Below, in pieces: positions 26,525 to 34,168 of a DNA stretch of 40,328 nt. This DNA comes from Candidatus Endomicrobiellum roisinitermitis (GTDB lineage Bacteria; Elusimicrobiota; Endomicrobiia; Endomicrobiales; Endomicrobiaceae), in NCBI GenBank assembly GCA_031287855.1, contig JAITSL010000005.1, forward strand, positions 1 through 40,328. The letters run 5' to 3'. Below the pieces are notes generated by a model. The model was given only the letters and a program-made list of their open reading frames with translations. It ran no database searches and was not told the origin of the DNA. Numbering within the stretch: position 1 is the stretch's first letter; each line of letters begins with the position of its first letter. Made by a program: the position numbers and the translations under genes.

Positions 26525-27256
26525 TTACAAATTAGGCTCACTTACAGATACGGTTAATGTAATATATTTAGCATCAGTTATATTTGTGTCTGGTTGAGGA
26601 TATTGATTTATAATAGTATTATTTTCAACATCTTGATAGTTTTTTGTTTTTATATCTATATTAACATTATTTTTTAATGCCCAAATTTTAGCTTCTTCTA
26701 TATTTTGATTTACAAAATTTGGCATAAGTATTATTCCTTCAGGGGGAAACCCTTCAGAAACAACTATATTTACGACAGAATCTTTATCTACTTTTTGTCC
26801 TGGTTTAATATCTTGAGAAATAACATAATCTTTTTCTACTGCTGTAGAAAATTTCCTTTCAACTTCGCCCATAACAAGAGTCAAATGTCTTAAAGTTATA
26901 TCAGCAGAACGTATAGTTTGTCCAACAAGATTTGGCATATAGACGATTTCTCCACCTTGGCTTATTATTACTTTAATTGTTTTTCCTTCTCTTGCCAACA
27001 TGCCAGCTTGAGGACTTTGTCTTAAAATTGTTCCAGCTGGTACATTTTGATCTGGCTCTTCCCCATCTTTAATTAAGCCAAAACCTATTTTGGAAAGTTC
27101 GTCTAAAGAATCGTAAAGACTTTTTCCAACAAGATTTGGTACATCTATTTCTTTTCTACTATGAATCAGAGAGTTCATTATCATATTGAAAGATAAATAA
27201 ATTGAAGTTCCTATAATTATTATAGCCGTAAATATTTTAATGATTTTGTTTTGCAA
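26525..27256 (-). CDS. Membrane-anchored PASTA-repeat protein
   Basis: 243 residues with a TTG start (AGAGGT upstream). One N-terminal helix (~8-28) anchors it. Three PASTA repeats follow (~36-105, 106-173, 174-243), each opening with a form of VPNLVGKSLYDS and ending in a V-x-I-x-V-S strand. PASTA domains bind muropeptides or beta-lactams and occur in serine/threonine kinases and PBPs, but there is no kinase or transpeptidase part here. Its place before rpe, amidase and murI points to a cell-wall role. Confidence 0.85.
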   Translation of the reverse strand: MQNKIIKIFTAIIIIGTSIYLSFNMIMNSLIHSRKEIDVPNLVGKSLYDSLDELSKIGFGLIKDGEEPDQNVPAGTILRQSPQAGMLAREGKTIKVIISQGGEIVYMPNLVGQTIRSADITLRHLTLVMGEVERKFSTAVEKDYVISQDIKPGQKVDKDSVVNIVVSEGFPPEGIILMPNFVNQNIEEAKIWALKNNVNIDIKTKNYQDVENNTIINQYPQPDTNITDAKYITLTVSVSEPNL

Positions 27257-27328
27257 AATTTACCTCTATATATTTTATTACACTAATTTATTTTTAAACT
27301 AAATAATCAGTTTGAAATGTTATTTAAA

Positions 27329-28327
27329 TTATTTCTGTGCCCAAGCCATTTTTGCGCGTAGTCTAGCGCCAACTGTTTCAATAGCTCTTTGACTTACTTT
27401 TTTTCGTTCTTTATTAAAAAAAGATTTTCCTTCTTGGTTTTCTTTAAGCCAATTTTGGGCAAATTTACCTGATTGTATGTCGTCTAAAACTTTTTTCATT
27501 TCTGTTTTTGTTTGTTCTGTTATTATACGTCTTCCTGTTACGTACTGGCCGTATTCAGCTGTGTCAGAAATTGAGTGGTTCATTTTGCTAAAACCACCTT
27601 CAAAAATTAAATCTACAATTAATTTTACTTCGTGACAACACTCAAAATAGGCAATTTCAGGTTGATATCCTGCAGCAACAAGTGTTTCAAACCCGGAATT
27701 TATTAGTTCTACAAGCCCGCCACATAAAACTGCCTGTTCTCCAAACAGGTCAGTTTCAGTTTCTTCTTTAAATGTTGTTTCTAAAACTCCACATCTAGTG
27801 CCTCCAATACCTTTAGCATAAGCAAGAGCTAATTCTTTTGCTTTCCCGCTAGCGTTTTGTTCAACAGCTATTAAACAAGGAACGCCTTTACCTTCTTCAT
27901 ACTGTCTTCTTACTAAATGTCCAGGACCTTTAGGGGCAATCATAATTACGTCTAAATCTTCTGAAGGTACAATTTGTTTAAAACGTATATTAAAACCATG
28001 AGAGAAACTTAACACAGCACCCCTTTTTATGTTAGGTTTTATATCTTCTTGCCAAACTTTCTTTTGTGCTTCGTCTGGAAGTAAAATATGCACCCAATCT
28101 GCTTGTTTTACTGCTTCTGCAACACTAAGAGGATTCCAACCGTCTTCAATAGCTTTTTTATAGTTATCTCCTGTAGGTCTTTGAGCTACTATAACATTTA
28201 AACCAGAGTCTTTTAGGTTTAAAGCGTGTGCATGTCCTTGACTGCCATATCCTAGAATCGCTATAGTTTTATTTTCTAAAAGTTTTAAATTTGCGTCATT
28301 TTCATAATACATTATAGCCTGTGTCAT
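27329..28327 (-). CDS. ilvC: Ketol-acid reductoisomerase
   Basis: Second enzyme of valine/isoleucine synthesis: converts acetolactate or acetohydroxybutyrate with NADPH. 332 residues, the short class I form. The dinucleotide motif is [14 protein letters not shown] (~25-38). Metal-site segments include [12 protein letters not shown] and [18 protein letters not shown] stands before the ATG. It is the last gene of the ilv operon. Its substrate would come from IlvB/IlvN, which are broken here, yet ilvC itself is undamaged. Confidence 0.96.
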   Translation of the reverse strand: MTQAIMYYENDANLKLLENKTIAILGYGSQGHAHALNLKDSGLNVIVAQRPTGDNYKKAIEDGWNPLSVAEAVKQADWVHILLPDEAQKKVWQEDIKPNIKRGAVLSFSHGFNIRFKQIVPSEDLDVIMIAPKGPGHLVRRQYEEGKGVPCLIAVEQNASGKAKELALAYAKGIGGTRCGVLETTFKEETETDLFGEQAVLCGGLVELINSGFETLVAAGYQPEIAYFECCHEVKLIVDLIFEGGFSKMNHSISDTAEYGQYVTGRRIITEQTKTEMKKVLDDIQSGKFAQNWLKENQEGKSFFNKERKKVSQRAIETVGARLRAKMAWAQK

Positions 28328-28343
28328 TTTGTCTCCCTTAAAT

Positions 28344-28544
28344 CTATCTTCTTTGTTTTAGTGATGTATTTTTGTTTAAAGCAATAATACCTTTAGAGAA
28401 TATTTCTTTTATACCATAAGGTAATACCATTTTATAAAAGAATTTATTTTTTCTTGTTCAGCTGCAATTTCTACAGTTATGGAATCTAAAGTCATACCTA
28501 TAATTGTGCCTTTAAAAATACTAAACCAAAACTATGTGTTGCAT
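28344..28544 (-). pseudogene. ilvN: Acetolactate synthase small subunit, remnant
   Basis: The ATG at 28544 opens MQHIVLV, as at the start of IlvN/IlvH, then stops. After a deletion of the middle, the frame resumes with TLDSITVEIAAEQEKINSFI, then a one-base shift at a short A run (T4 on the plus strand at 28430-28433) leads to MVLPYGIKEIFSKGIIAL, the hallmark C-terminal part of the first IlvN domain (P-[FY]-GIKE followed by G-x-x-AL). The stop is at 28344. ACT-domain feedback regulation is lost. It lies between ilvB and ilvC as in an intact operon. Confidence 0.85.
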
Positions 28545-28590
28545 AAAATATACCCACTTACTAAATTATACAAAATAGTTATTAAATAAT

Positions 28591-29432
28591 TTATCCATTC
28601 ATTCTTGTTACAATGCCATCAAGAGATGTTCCGGATGGAACCATAGGAAAAATGTTTTCTTCTATTACAATCCATATATCTAAAACCACTGAACATTTTG
28701 CCTTTAACATTTTTATTAAATTTGTAACAGCAATATCAGCTTTTTTTGATATTTCAAGGATTTCCTTTTCCGCGTTGGAAACAATAACGCCACTACCTAT
28801 ATAAAATAGGGGTCTTTTACTATTGTTTATAATCTCAGCTGCTTTTTTAATTTGTCCTGGATGCCCTTCATAAGTAGGTTTATACCAACGTATTTCTATT
28901 CTTTCTGGATAGACAAATTCACAGACTCCATGCTTAACATCAATAGGTACATCTACCAGAACAGGGCCTGGCCTTCCCGTTGTTGCAATATAGAACGCTT
29001 CTTTTATAGTCCTTGCTAAATCTTTTACGTTTTCAACTAAAAAGTTATGTTTTGTTAGAGACCTTGTTATGCCTATAGTATCTGCTTTTTAAAACGCATC
29101 TTGCCCTATAACGCTTGTTGATCTTGTCCTGTAATTGCTACTATGGGAACAGAATCCATATATGCAGTGCCAAGCCCAGTAACTATGTTTGTCGCACCAG
29201 GGCCTGAGCTAGCTATAACCATACACCAGGCTTACCTGTGGAACGAGCGTAACCGTCAGCCAGCCATGTGTGAAGCAACTTGCTAGTGTCTTATTAAAAT
29301 AAAATTTAGTTTTGAATCATAAATTGCGTCAAATATAGGTAAAGCCTGTCCTTCTGAGAGTCCAAAAGCAACTTCAACATTTTCTTTTAACAAGCTTCCA
29401 ATTAAAATTTGTACGCCTGTCTTGTTTTTCAT
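28591..29432 (-). pseudogene. ilvB: Acetolactate synthase large subunit, remnant
   Basis: The ATG at 29432 starts MKNKTGVQILIGSLLKENVE and FGLSEGQALPIFDAIYDSKL, the IlvB N-terminus, and stops at RH. The normally following E-G-A-A-H motif (with the active-site Glu) is lost. Later frames give [28 protein letters not shown], then GRPGPVLVDVPIDV and RPLFYIGSGVIVSNAEKEIL. Near 28720 it jumps to EENIFPMVPSGTSLDGIV, the protein's extreme C-terminus, so about 250 codons, including most of the ThDP-binding domain, are deleted. Several stops and shifts. Clearly non-functional. Confidence 0.92.
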
Positions 29433-29561
29433 ACTGGTTTCCTTAATGCCACTACTTGCTTGTGTCAAGCAAAACTGATTCTTAAAATTTATCAATAAAC
29501 ATTTTGACGACAGCAGTTTTGCCAATTCTAGAAATACAGCCAATAAAAGCTAACTTTTTCA

Positions 29562-31211
29562 TTATTTTAAAATTGCACCAATATCTGCTGACTGCACAAG
29601 TTTTGCATAGCGAGCCATATAACCTGTTTTAATTTTAGGTTCAGGTTTAACAACCTTTAAAAGTCTTTCTTTTATTTCAGCGTCACTTAGATTAACGTTT
29701 AGAGTTCTTTTCGGTATGTTGATATTTATAATATCACCCTCATTAATAGCAGCTATTGGCCCACATGCTGCAGCTTCAGGAGAGATATGCCCTATACATG
29801 GGCCTCTTGTTCCTCCTGAGAAACGTCCGTCTGTAAGGAGAGCAACAGAATCACTTAATCCCATACCGTATAATGCGCTTGTGGGGCTTAACATTTCTCG
29901 CATTCCAGGCCCGCCTACAGGTCCTTCATATCTTATAACAACAACGTCTCCAGGAACAATTTTGTTGTCGATGATTGCTTTCATGGCATCCTCTTGGCAA
30001 TTAAAAACGCGCGCTTTGCCTGCAAAAACTTTCATTTTTTCACTTATGGCCGCCTGCTTAACAACACAGCCGTTAGTAGCAATATTGCCTTTTAAAATTG
30101 CAATACCGCCTTCCGGTTTATAAGGATTTTCAACTCTTATAACATCTTTATCTAAAATCTTTGACAATTTTGCGATTTCGATTATGTCACAACCCGTTAC
30201 CGTTTTAGAACAAGCTAAACTTTTTTGAACCGCATGTAGTACGGCAGGTACACCGCCGGCATTGTCTAAATCTTCCATAAAATAATCCCCTGCGGGCTCT
30301 AAGCACGCTATCTGCGGGGTTCTTTTAGAGATTTCGTCAAACAAATTCAAAGGTAATTTAATTCCAACTTCATTTGCTATAGCCGGAAGATGTAGAACTG
30401 TGTTTGAAGAACCGCCTAAGGCCATGTCGACAGTAATTGCATTTTTAAAAGCGTCTAATGTTAAAATATCGCTAGGTTTTATATCTTTCTTTACAAGTTC
30501 AACAATTCTTATACCTGATTCATAAGCAATTCTTTTTTTCTTTGCAGTGACAGCAAGGGCAGTTGCACAACATTGCAAAGACATTCCCATAGTTTCAGTT
30601 AAACATGCCATAGTGTTAGCTGTGTACATTCCTTGACAAGCACCAGCACCTGGACAAACTGTTAGTTCAAGTTCTGCAAGTTGCTGTTGTGTAATTTTAC
30701 CTGCTTGAAATTGTCCTACAGCTTCAAAAGTGTCCCTTACCATAGAACGTCTTTTTTTATCATACATACCGGTCATCATAGCTCCAGCTGTAACAACTAT
30801 AGAAGGAATATTAAGTCTTGCCGCGGCCATAAGCATGCCAGGTGTAACTTTATCACAGTTTGATAAAAGCACAAGACCGTCTAATCTATGAGCATTTGCA
30901 ACAATCTCTATTGAATCTGCAATTATTTCTCTTGAACCTAAAGAATAGTGCATGCCGCTATGCCCCATAGCAATGCCATCACATACTGCCGGCACACCAA
31001 AAATAAAAGGGACTCCATTACCTACTGAAACACCTCTTTCTATATATCTTTCTAAGTCACGCATTGTTATATGACCCGGGACCAAATCTGAAAATGATGA
31101 AGCAATCCCTATAAATGGTTTATTTATATCTTTTGGACTTATACCAGTAGAATATAATAAACATCTATTGGGCGCTCTTAAAGTACCTTTTTTTATTTGG
31201 TTACTTCTCAC
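29562..31211 (-). CDS. ilvD: Dihydroxy-acid dehydratase
   Basis: Third enzyme of the branched-chain pathway, Fe-S dependent. 549 residues. Cluster cysteines lie in [14 protein letters not shown] and [28 protein letters not shown] is the conserved C-terminal motif. First gene of the minus-strand ilv operon. Intact, although the synthase genes behind it are destroyed. Confidence 0.96.
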   Translation of the reverse strand: MRSNQIKKGTLRAPNRCLLYSTGISPKDINKPFIGIASSFSDLVPGHITMRDLERYIERGVSVGNGVPFIFGVPAVCDGIAMGHSGMHYSLGSREIIADSIEIVANAHRLDGLVLLSNCDKVTPGMLMAAARLNIPSIVVTAGAMMTGMYDKKRRSMVRDTFEAVGQFQAGKITQQQLAELELTVCPGAGACQGMYTANTMACLTETMGMSLQCCATALAVTAKKKRIAYESGIRIVELVKKDIKPSDILTLDAFKNAITVDMALGGSSNTVLHLPAIANEVGIKLPLNLFDEISKRTPQIACLEPAGDYFMEDLDNAGGVPAVLHAVQKSLACSKTVTGCDIIEIAKLSKILDKDVIRVENPYKPEGGIAILKGNIATNGCVVKQAAISEKMKVFAGKARVFNCQEDAMKAIIDNKIVPGDVVVIRYEGPVGGPGMREMLSPTSALYGMGLSDSVALLTDGRFSGGTRGPCIGHISPEAAACGPIAAINEGDIININIPKRTLNVNLSDAEIKERLLKVVKPEPKIKTGYMARYAKLVQSADIGAILK

Positions 31212-31242
31212 AAAGTCCTCTCATTTGTCTAGTTTTAATTTT

Positions 31243-31271
31243 ATTATATTAGTTTAGTATTGTACTAAACT
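31243..31271 (-). promoter_or_regulatory. Palindromic operator over the ilvD promoter region
   Basis: AGTTTAGTA (31251-31259) and TACTAAACT (31263-31271) are perfect 9-base arms around TTG. On the minus strand TATAAT (31248-31243) lies just downstream, so the palindrome covers the spacer and -35 zone of the ilvD promoter. This is a repressor-site arrangement; the regulator is unknown. It ends 14 bases before the left cassette repeat. Confidence 0.45.
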
Positions 31272-31285
31272 TTATTTGGTATGCA

Positions 31286-31407
31286 TAATTAAGAGAGTAT
31301 TCAATTACAGATATATGAGAATATTTTTTGGAATTTATGCAATACTTGATTGCACTGTAGAGTCCAAAGCAATCTCAATGAAATATTAAGCATTGTATGC
31401 CCCCATA
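31286..31407 (+). repeat. Left copy of ~122-bp inverted repeat bounding the MNT-HEPN cassette
   Basis: This block matches the reverse complement of 33757-33878 without a gap. In the central ~107 bases I count eight mismatches, mostly transitions, so about 92% identity. Recognisable markers are GAGAGTATTCAATTA at the outer end and AATATTAAGCATTGTATG at the inner end. No short target duplication is evident outside the two copies. Confidence 0.9.
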
Positions 31408-31446
31408 TTGACAAAAACAAATCGCAATACAATTAAAAGGGTCTTG

Positions 31447-31860
31447 CAACTTTTACCAGTCAGGATTTCCAAATATGCTGATGAGTAATCCTGTTTTAGC
31501 TCAGGAGGAATTGAAATTGAGGAAAGCTAGTTCGGAGCCAAAAAAGTTATAGGAAACATAGACCGCTGAGCCTGTCGAAAGGCCAAGGTATTTGGCATGA
31601 AAAAGTACTACGACAAAATATATAGACAGGTTGTGGCTAATTGTTCAGATACAGAATTAGTGCCGATAATCAAGAAGTTAGTTCCAAACGATTCAACTAT
31701 TTACAGTGACTAATAGAAGGCTTATGATGGTAAATGCCTGATACAAGAAGCATTATGGTGTACAAGACACTGAAGAGATCTTTGCTAATGAGACAGTTCA
31801 GGTATTTCCTCTCTAGTCTTGCCCCAATGTAAAATTTAGTAGCCAAGCAAAACAGCAAGA
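31447..31860 (+). pseudogene. IS1595/ISXO2-type transposase remnant
   Basis: Frames read RISKYADE and SGGIEIEES-stop-FGAKKVIGNID, matching the DDE transposase stretch with the first catalytic Asp/Glu context (E-I-D-E-S-Y-F-G). Then KVFGMKK, VVANCSDTELVPIIKKLV and DSTIYSD-stop-stop-KAYDG follow (second Asp in the IYSD motif), then HYGVQDTEEIFANETV and LVAKQN. Several stops, shifts and the loss of the N-terminal zinc/HTH part make it inactive. It lies inside the inverted repeats, before the MNT-HEPN genes. Confidence 0.8.
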
Positions 31861-31921
31861 GTTGCCGCTAGCAGAAGAATATGTAGAGTGTTTAGGGAAG
31901 TAAGAGAAGGAGGTCAATTAT

Positions 31922-32177
31922 AATGTTAAAGTTCCTAAAGGATAAGTTCATAAAGGTGGAGTCGTCGGGTTGACAAAAGTAGTTGAAAAATAAGATAATA
32001 AATTAGATTTAAGTGCCAGTGTATTACAATTTAAATGATGTTGAAATATAAAACAAAGAGGCATTGCAAGCAGTATCTGTGGACAGAAGTGTTGAGTTAG
32101 GTAAAGAGTGTGATAGTGAGGAAATATTTTTTAAAAACTTAGATGGTCAAAACGAAGATATCGAAGTGCCGTTCTAA
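31922..32177 (+). pseudogene. Degraded coding sequence of unknown origin
   Basis: Protein-like pieces remain between stops: NVKVPKG, VHKGGVVGLTKVVEK, YYNLNDVEI, and an open run of 41 codons (32052-32174) ending DGQNEDIEVPF. The acidic tail with a final P-F recalls SSB-type C-terminal tips, but the rest gives no support for SSB. With the flanking transposase relic this fills 31408-32234, where I see no intact gene. Confidence 0.3.
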
Positions 32178-32234
32178 AGAAATATAGGATATTAGGGGAT
32201 ATGACAATATATTGGCTAAAGAGAGAGGATCTCT

Positions 32235-32642
32235 ATGAAGACAGTAACACAGATGCCAGTACCAGAAGCGCCAGTCTCAAAAAAGCGTGCAGAAAAACCA
32301 AAAGAAATAAATGATTATTTAAGTCTAGTAGTTGAAAGGTTAAAAGCAGCAGACCCATACAAGATAGTATTGTTTGGGTCTTATGCTAAAGGCAATGCTA
32401 AACCTGATAGCGATATAGATTTGATGGTGATACTAAATACTGAATATTTTTCAAAAAATGGAACTGAAAAATTAAAAAGAGATTGTAGGATAATACGTTT
32501 AGTGTCAGATATACATTATGAATATGGTATGGATTTTAAAGTTTATTCAAAGTCGGAGTTACAAGAACTTAAAAATAGAGAGAATTTCTTCATACAAGAG
32601 GTAGAAAGAACTGGAGAAACATTATATGAAAAAGGTAACTAA
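32235..32642 (+). CDS. MNT-type nucleotidyltransferase (antitoxin-like), copy 1
   Basis: 135 residues. The nucleotidyltransferase motif GSYAKGNAKPDSDID (48-62) fits the GSx10DxD pattern of MNT-domain antitoxins, which pair with HEPN proteins; in the studied MntA-HepT system the MNT protein adenylylates the HEPN toxin. Residues 1-22 are a Pro/Lys-rich extension absent from copy 2. The 3' end overlaps the HEPN gene by 17 bases. GAGAGGAT stands before the ATG. 95 bases (32298-32392) are identical to 33046-33140 in copy 2. Confidence 0.88.
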   Translation: MKTVTQMPVPEAPVSKKRAEKPKEINDYLSLVVERLKAADPYKIVLFGSYAKGNAKPDSDIDLMVILNTEYFSKNGTEKLKRDCRIIRLVSDIHYEYGMDFKVYSKSELQELKNRENFFIQEVERTGETLYEKGN

Positions 32643-33003
32643 GGAATGGATAATTCATTCGCAAGATGACATGAATATTGTTAAAAATCTTTTTGCGGAT
32701 GGTATATCTGTACAGGGTGTTATCTTTCATTGTCAACGTGCAGTAGAGAAATATTTTAAAGCGTTTTTATTAGAGCACGGAGCTAAATTCAACAAAACAC
32801 ATGATTTAGAAAATCTATATAAAGAAGTAAGAAAAATTAAGGATTTTAAGTTGGAGTTAGATACAATAATTGAGCTTTACAAAAGATATTCTGACACGAT
32901 TTATCCGGGAGATATTTGGCCACCCACACAAGAGGAAGCCAGAGAGTTTTACAAGTTCGCCTTAGAGGTAGAACAAAAAATCAAAAAAGAGTTAGGTGCT
33001 TAG
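32626..33003 (+). CDS. HEPN-domain protein (toxin-like), copy 1
   Basis: 125 residues. The four-helix HEPN fold of the PF05168 type is seen in HSQDDMNIVKNLF, FHCQRAVEKYFKAFLLEHG, KTHDLENLYKEV and YKRYSDTIYPG. I see no RX4-6H ribonuclease motif, so the catalytic mode of classic HEPN RNases, and the RX4HXY site adenylylated in HepT, are not evident. The gene overlaps its MNT partner. The last ~55 bases are identical to the end of copy 2. Confidence 0.85.
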   Translation: MKKVTKEWIIHSQDDMNIVKNLFADGISVQGVIFHCQRAVEKYFKAFLLEHGAKFNKTHDLENLYKEVRKIKDFKLELDTIIELYKRYSDTIYPGDIWPPTQEEAREFYKFALEVEQKIKKELGA

Positions 33004-33030
33004 CTCCTAGTAGGAAGAAGGAGATAAAAC

Positions 33031-33390
33031 GTGAACACAAAAAGGCCAAAAGAAATAAATGATTATTTAAGTCTAGTAGTTGAAAGGTTAAAAGCAGCAG
33101 ACCCATACAAGATAGTATTGTTTGGGTCTTATGCTAAAGGGGAAGCAAAGCCTGACAGCGATATAGATTTGATGGTGATACTGGATAATGAGTATCTTTC
33201 AAAAGATGGTGCTGAGGAAACGAAAAGAGATTGTAAGGTAATAGAGTTGGTAGACGATATACATTATAAATATGGTATGGATTTTAAAATTTTCTCAAGA
33301 GCAGAATTTCAAGAACTTAAAAATAGAGGTAGTTTTTTTGTATACGAAGTAGAGCGCACGGGGGAGACTATATATGAAAAATATAATTAA
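33031..33390 (+). CDS. MNT-type nucleotidyltransferase (antitoxin-like), copy 2
   Basis: 119 residues from a GTG start with AAGGAG seven bases upstream. The motif GSYAKGEAKPDSDID (32-46) keeps both Asp residues. The N-terminal half is nearly identical to copy 1, while the C-terminal half (from DNEYLSKDGAEE) has diverged. Overlaps its HEPN partner by 17 bases, the same arrangement as copy 1, so the pair was duplicated as a unit. Confidence 0.88.
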   Translation: MNTKRPKEINDYLSLVVERLKAADPYKIVLFGSYAKGEAKPDSDIDLMVILDNEYLSKDGAEETKRDCKVIELVDDIHYKYGMDFKIFSRAEFQELKNRGSFFVYEVERTGETIYEKYN

Positions 33391-33778
33391 AGAGTGGATA
33401 GACTTTGCCCAAAAAGATATGCGTACTAATGAGAAGCTTTTGAAATATAGTGATTTTGATACAGAAATTGTTACCTTCCATTGTCAGCAAGCAATAGAGA
33501 AATATTTCAAAGCGTTTTTGTTAGAAAATGGGTGGCAACTACAAAAGACACACGATATAGTAACATTACATAAAGAGATAAAAAAGATTAAAGATTTTGG
33601 TTTTGACTATGGCATAATAAACAGTATCTACAAGATGTATTCTGATATTCGTTATCCGGGCTATTACAAGCCACCCACACAAGAACAAGTCCGAGAGTTT
33701 TACAAGTTCGCCTTAGAGGTAGAACAAAAAATCAAAAAAGAGTTAGGAGTAGAGGGTATGGGATCATACAATGCTTAA
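33374..33778 (+). CDS. HEPN-domain protein (toxin-like), copy 2
   Basis: 134 residues; WIDFAQKDMRTNEKLL, FHCQQAIEKYFKAFLLENG, KTHDIVTLHKEI and YSDIRYPG give the HEPN pattern, again without RX4-6H. The 3' end differs from copy 1: after KKELG the frame runs into the right inverted repeat, which supplies the last residues (YNA and the bases before). The cassette end therefore forms part of the gene. Confidence 0.86.
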   Translation: MKNIIKEWIDFAQKDMRTNEKLLKYSDFDTEIVTFHCQQAIEKYFKAFLLENGWQLQKTHDIVTLHKEIKKIKDFGFDYGIINSIYKMYSDIRYPGYYKPPTQEQVREFYKFALEVEQKIKKELGVEGMGSYNA

Positions 33779-33878
33779 TATTTCATTGAAATTGCTTTGG
33801 GCTCTGCAGTGCGATCAAATATTGCAGAGATTCCAAAAAATATTCTCATATATCTATAATTGAATACTCTCAAAATTA
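33757..33878 (-). repeat. Right copy of ~122-bp inverted repeat bounding the MNT-HEPN cassette
   Basis: Reverse complement of 31286-31407 (see that entry). Its inner end overlaps the last codons of HEPN copy 2. Its outer end is 60 bases from the tRNA-Asn promoter. Both copies can encode the same short outward peptide starting MRIFFGI, which may be chance. Confidence 0.9.
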
Positions 33879-33937
33879 ATAGTCAAAATGTTTAATTTAA
33901 TAGTACAAATAAGTCGTGTATTTGCCAATATAATTAC

Positions 33938-33965
33938 TTGAATTTTTTTAAAAAACAAGTATAAT
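33938..33965 (+). promoter_or_regulatory. Promoter of tRNA-Asn
   Basis: TTGAAT (33938-33943) and TATAAT (33960-33965) with a 16-base spacer, ending 31 bases before the tRNA. ACTTG/CAAGT arms frame the spacer. Confidence 0.6.
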
Positions 33966-33996
33966 ATAAACAGCAATTTGAGTATAGTTGTTTAAT

Positions 33997-34068
33997 TCCG
34001 ACGTAGCTCAATGGTGGAGCAATCGGCTGTTAACCGATCGGTTGCTGGTTCGAGTCCAGCCGTCGGAG
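33997..34068 (+). tRNA. tRNA-Asn (anticodon GTT)
   Basis: 72 nt. Acceptor TCCGACG pairs with CGTCGGA; D arm GCTC/GAGC; anticodon stem ATCGG/CCGAT around loop CTGTTAA, anticodon GTT; T arm GCTGG-TTCGAGT-CCAGC; discriminator G. CCA is not encoded, consistent with use of a CCA-adding enzyme. G at position 34 is the queuosine position; a preQ0 gene set lies on the other strand. Confidence 0.97.
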
Positions 34069-34168
34069 TTTATATTTAGTGAAGAGATGTTACCGCTACC
34101 AGTGCAAGCATAGGAATAAGGTATAAATTTTACTTGTAAGCTAATAAAAATTATAACTATGAAAAGAT

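Noticed and set aside
29482-29562. Short minus-strand frame starting [20 protein letters not shown] directly after ilvD
   Set aside because: A start codon overlaps the ilvD stop, but there is no ribosome site or recognisable family, and it ends after 26 codons between ilvD and the ilvB relic. It may be a deletion scar.
31587-31605. REP-like sequence GAGCCTGTCGAAAGGC inside the transposase relic
   Set aside because: It falls where the transposase frame continues around it, and no second copy is seen in the window; kept as part of the relic.
33878-34068. Integrative element using tRNA-Asn as attachment site
   Set aside because: No integrase and no repeat of the tRNA 3' end were found; the cassette ends in its own inverted repeats before the tRNA promoter.
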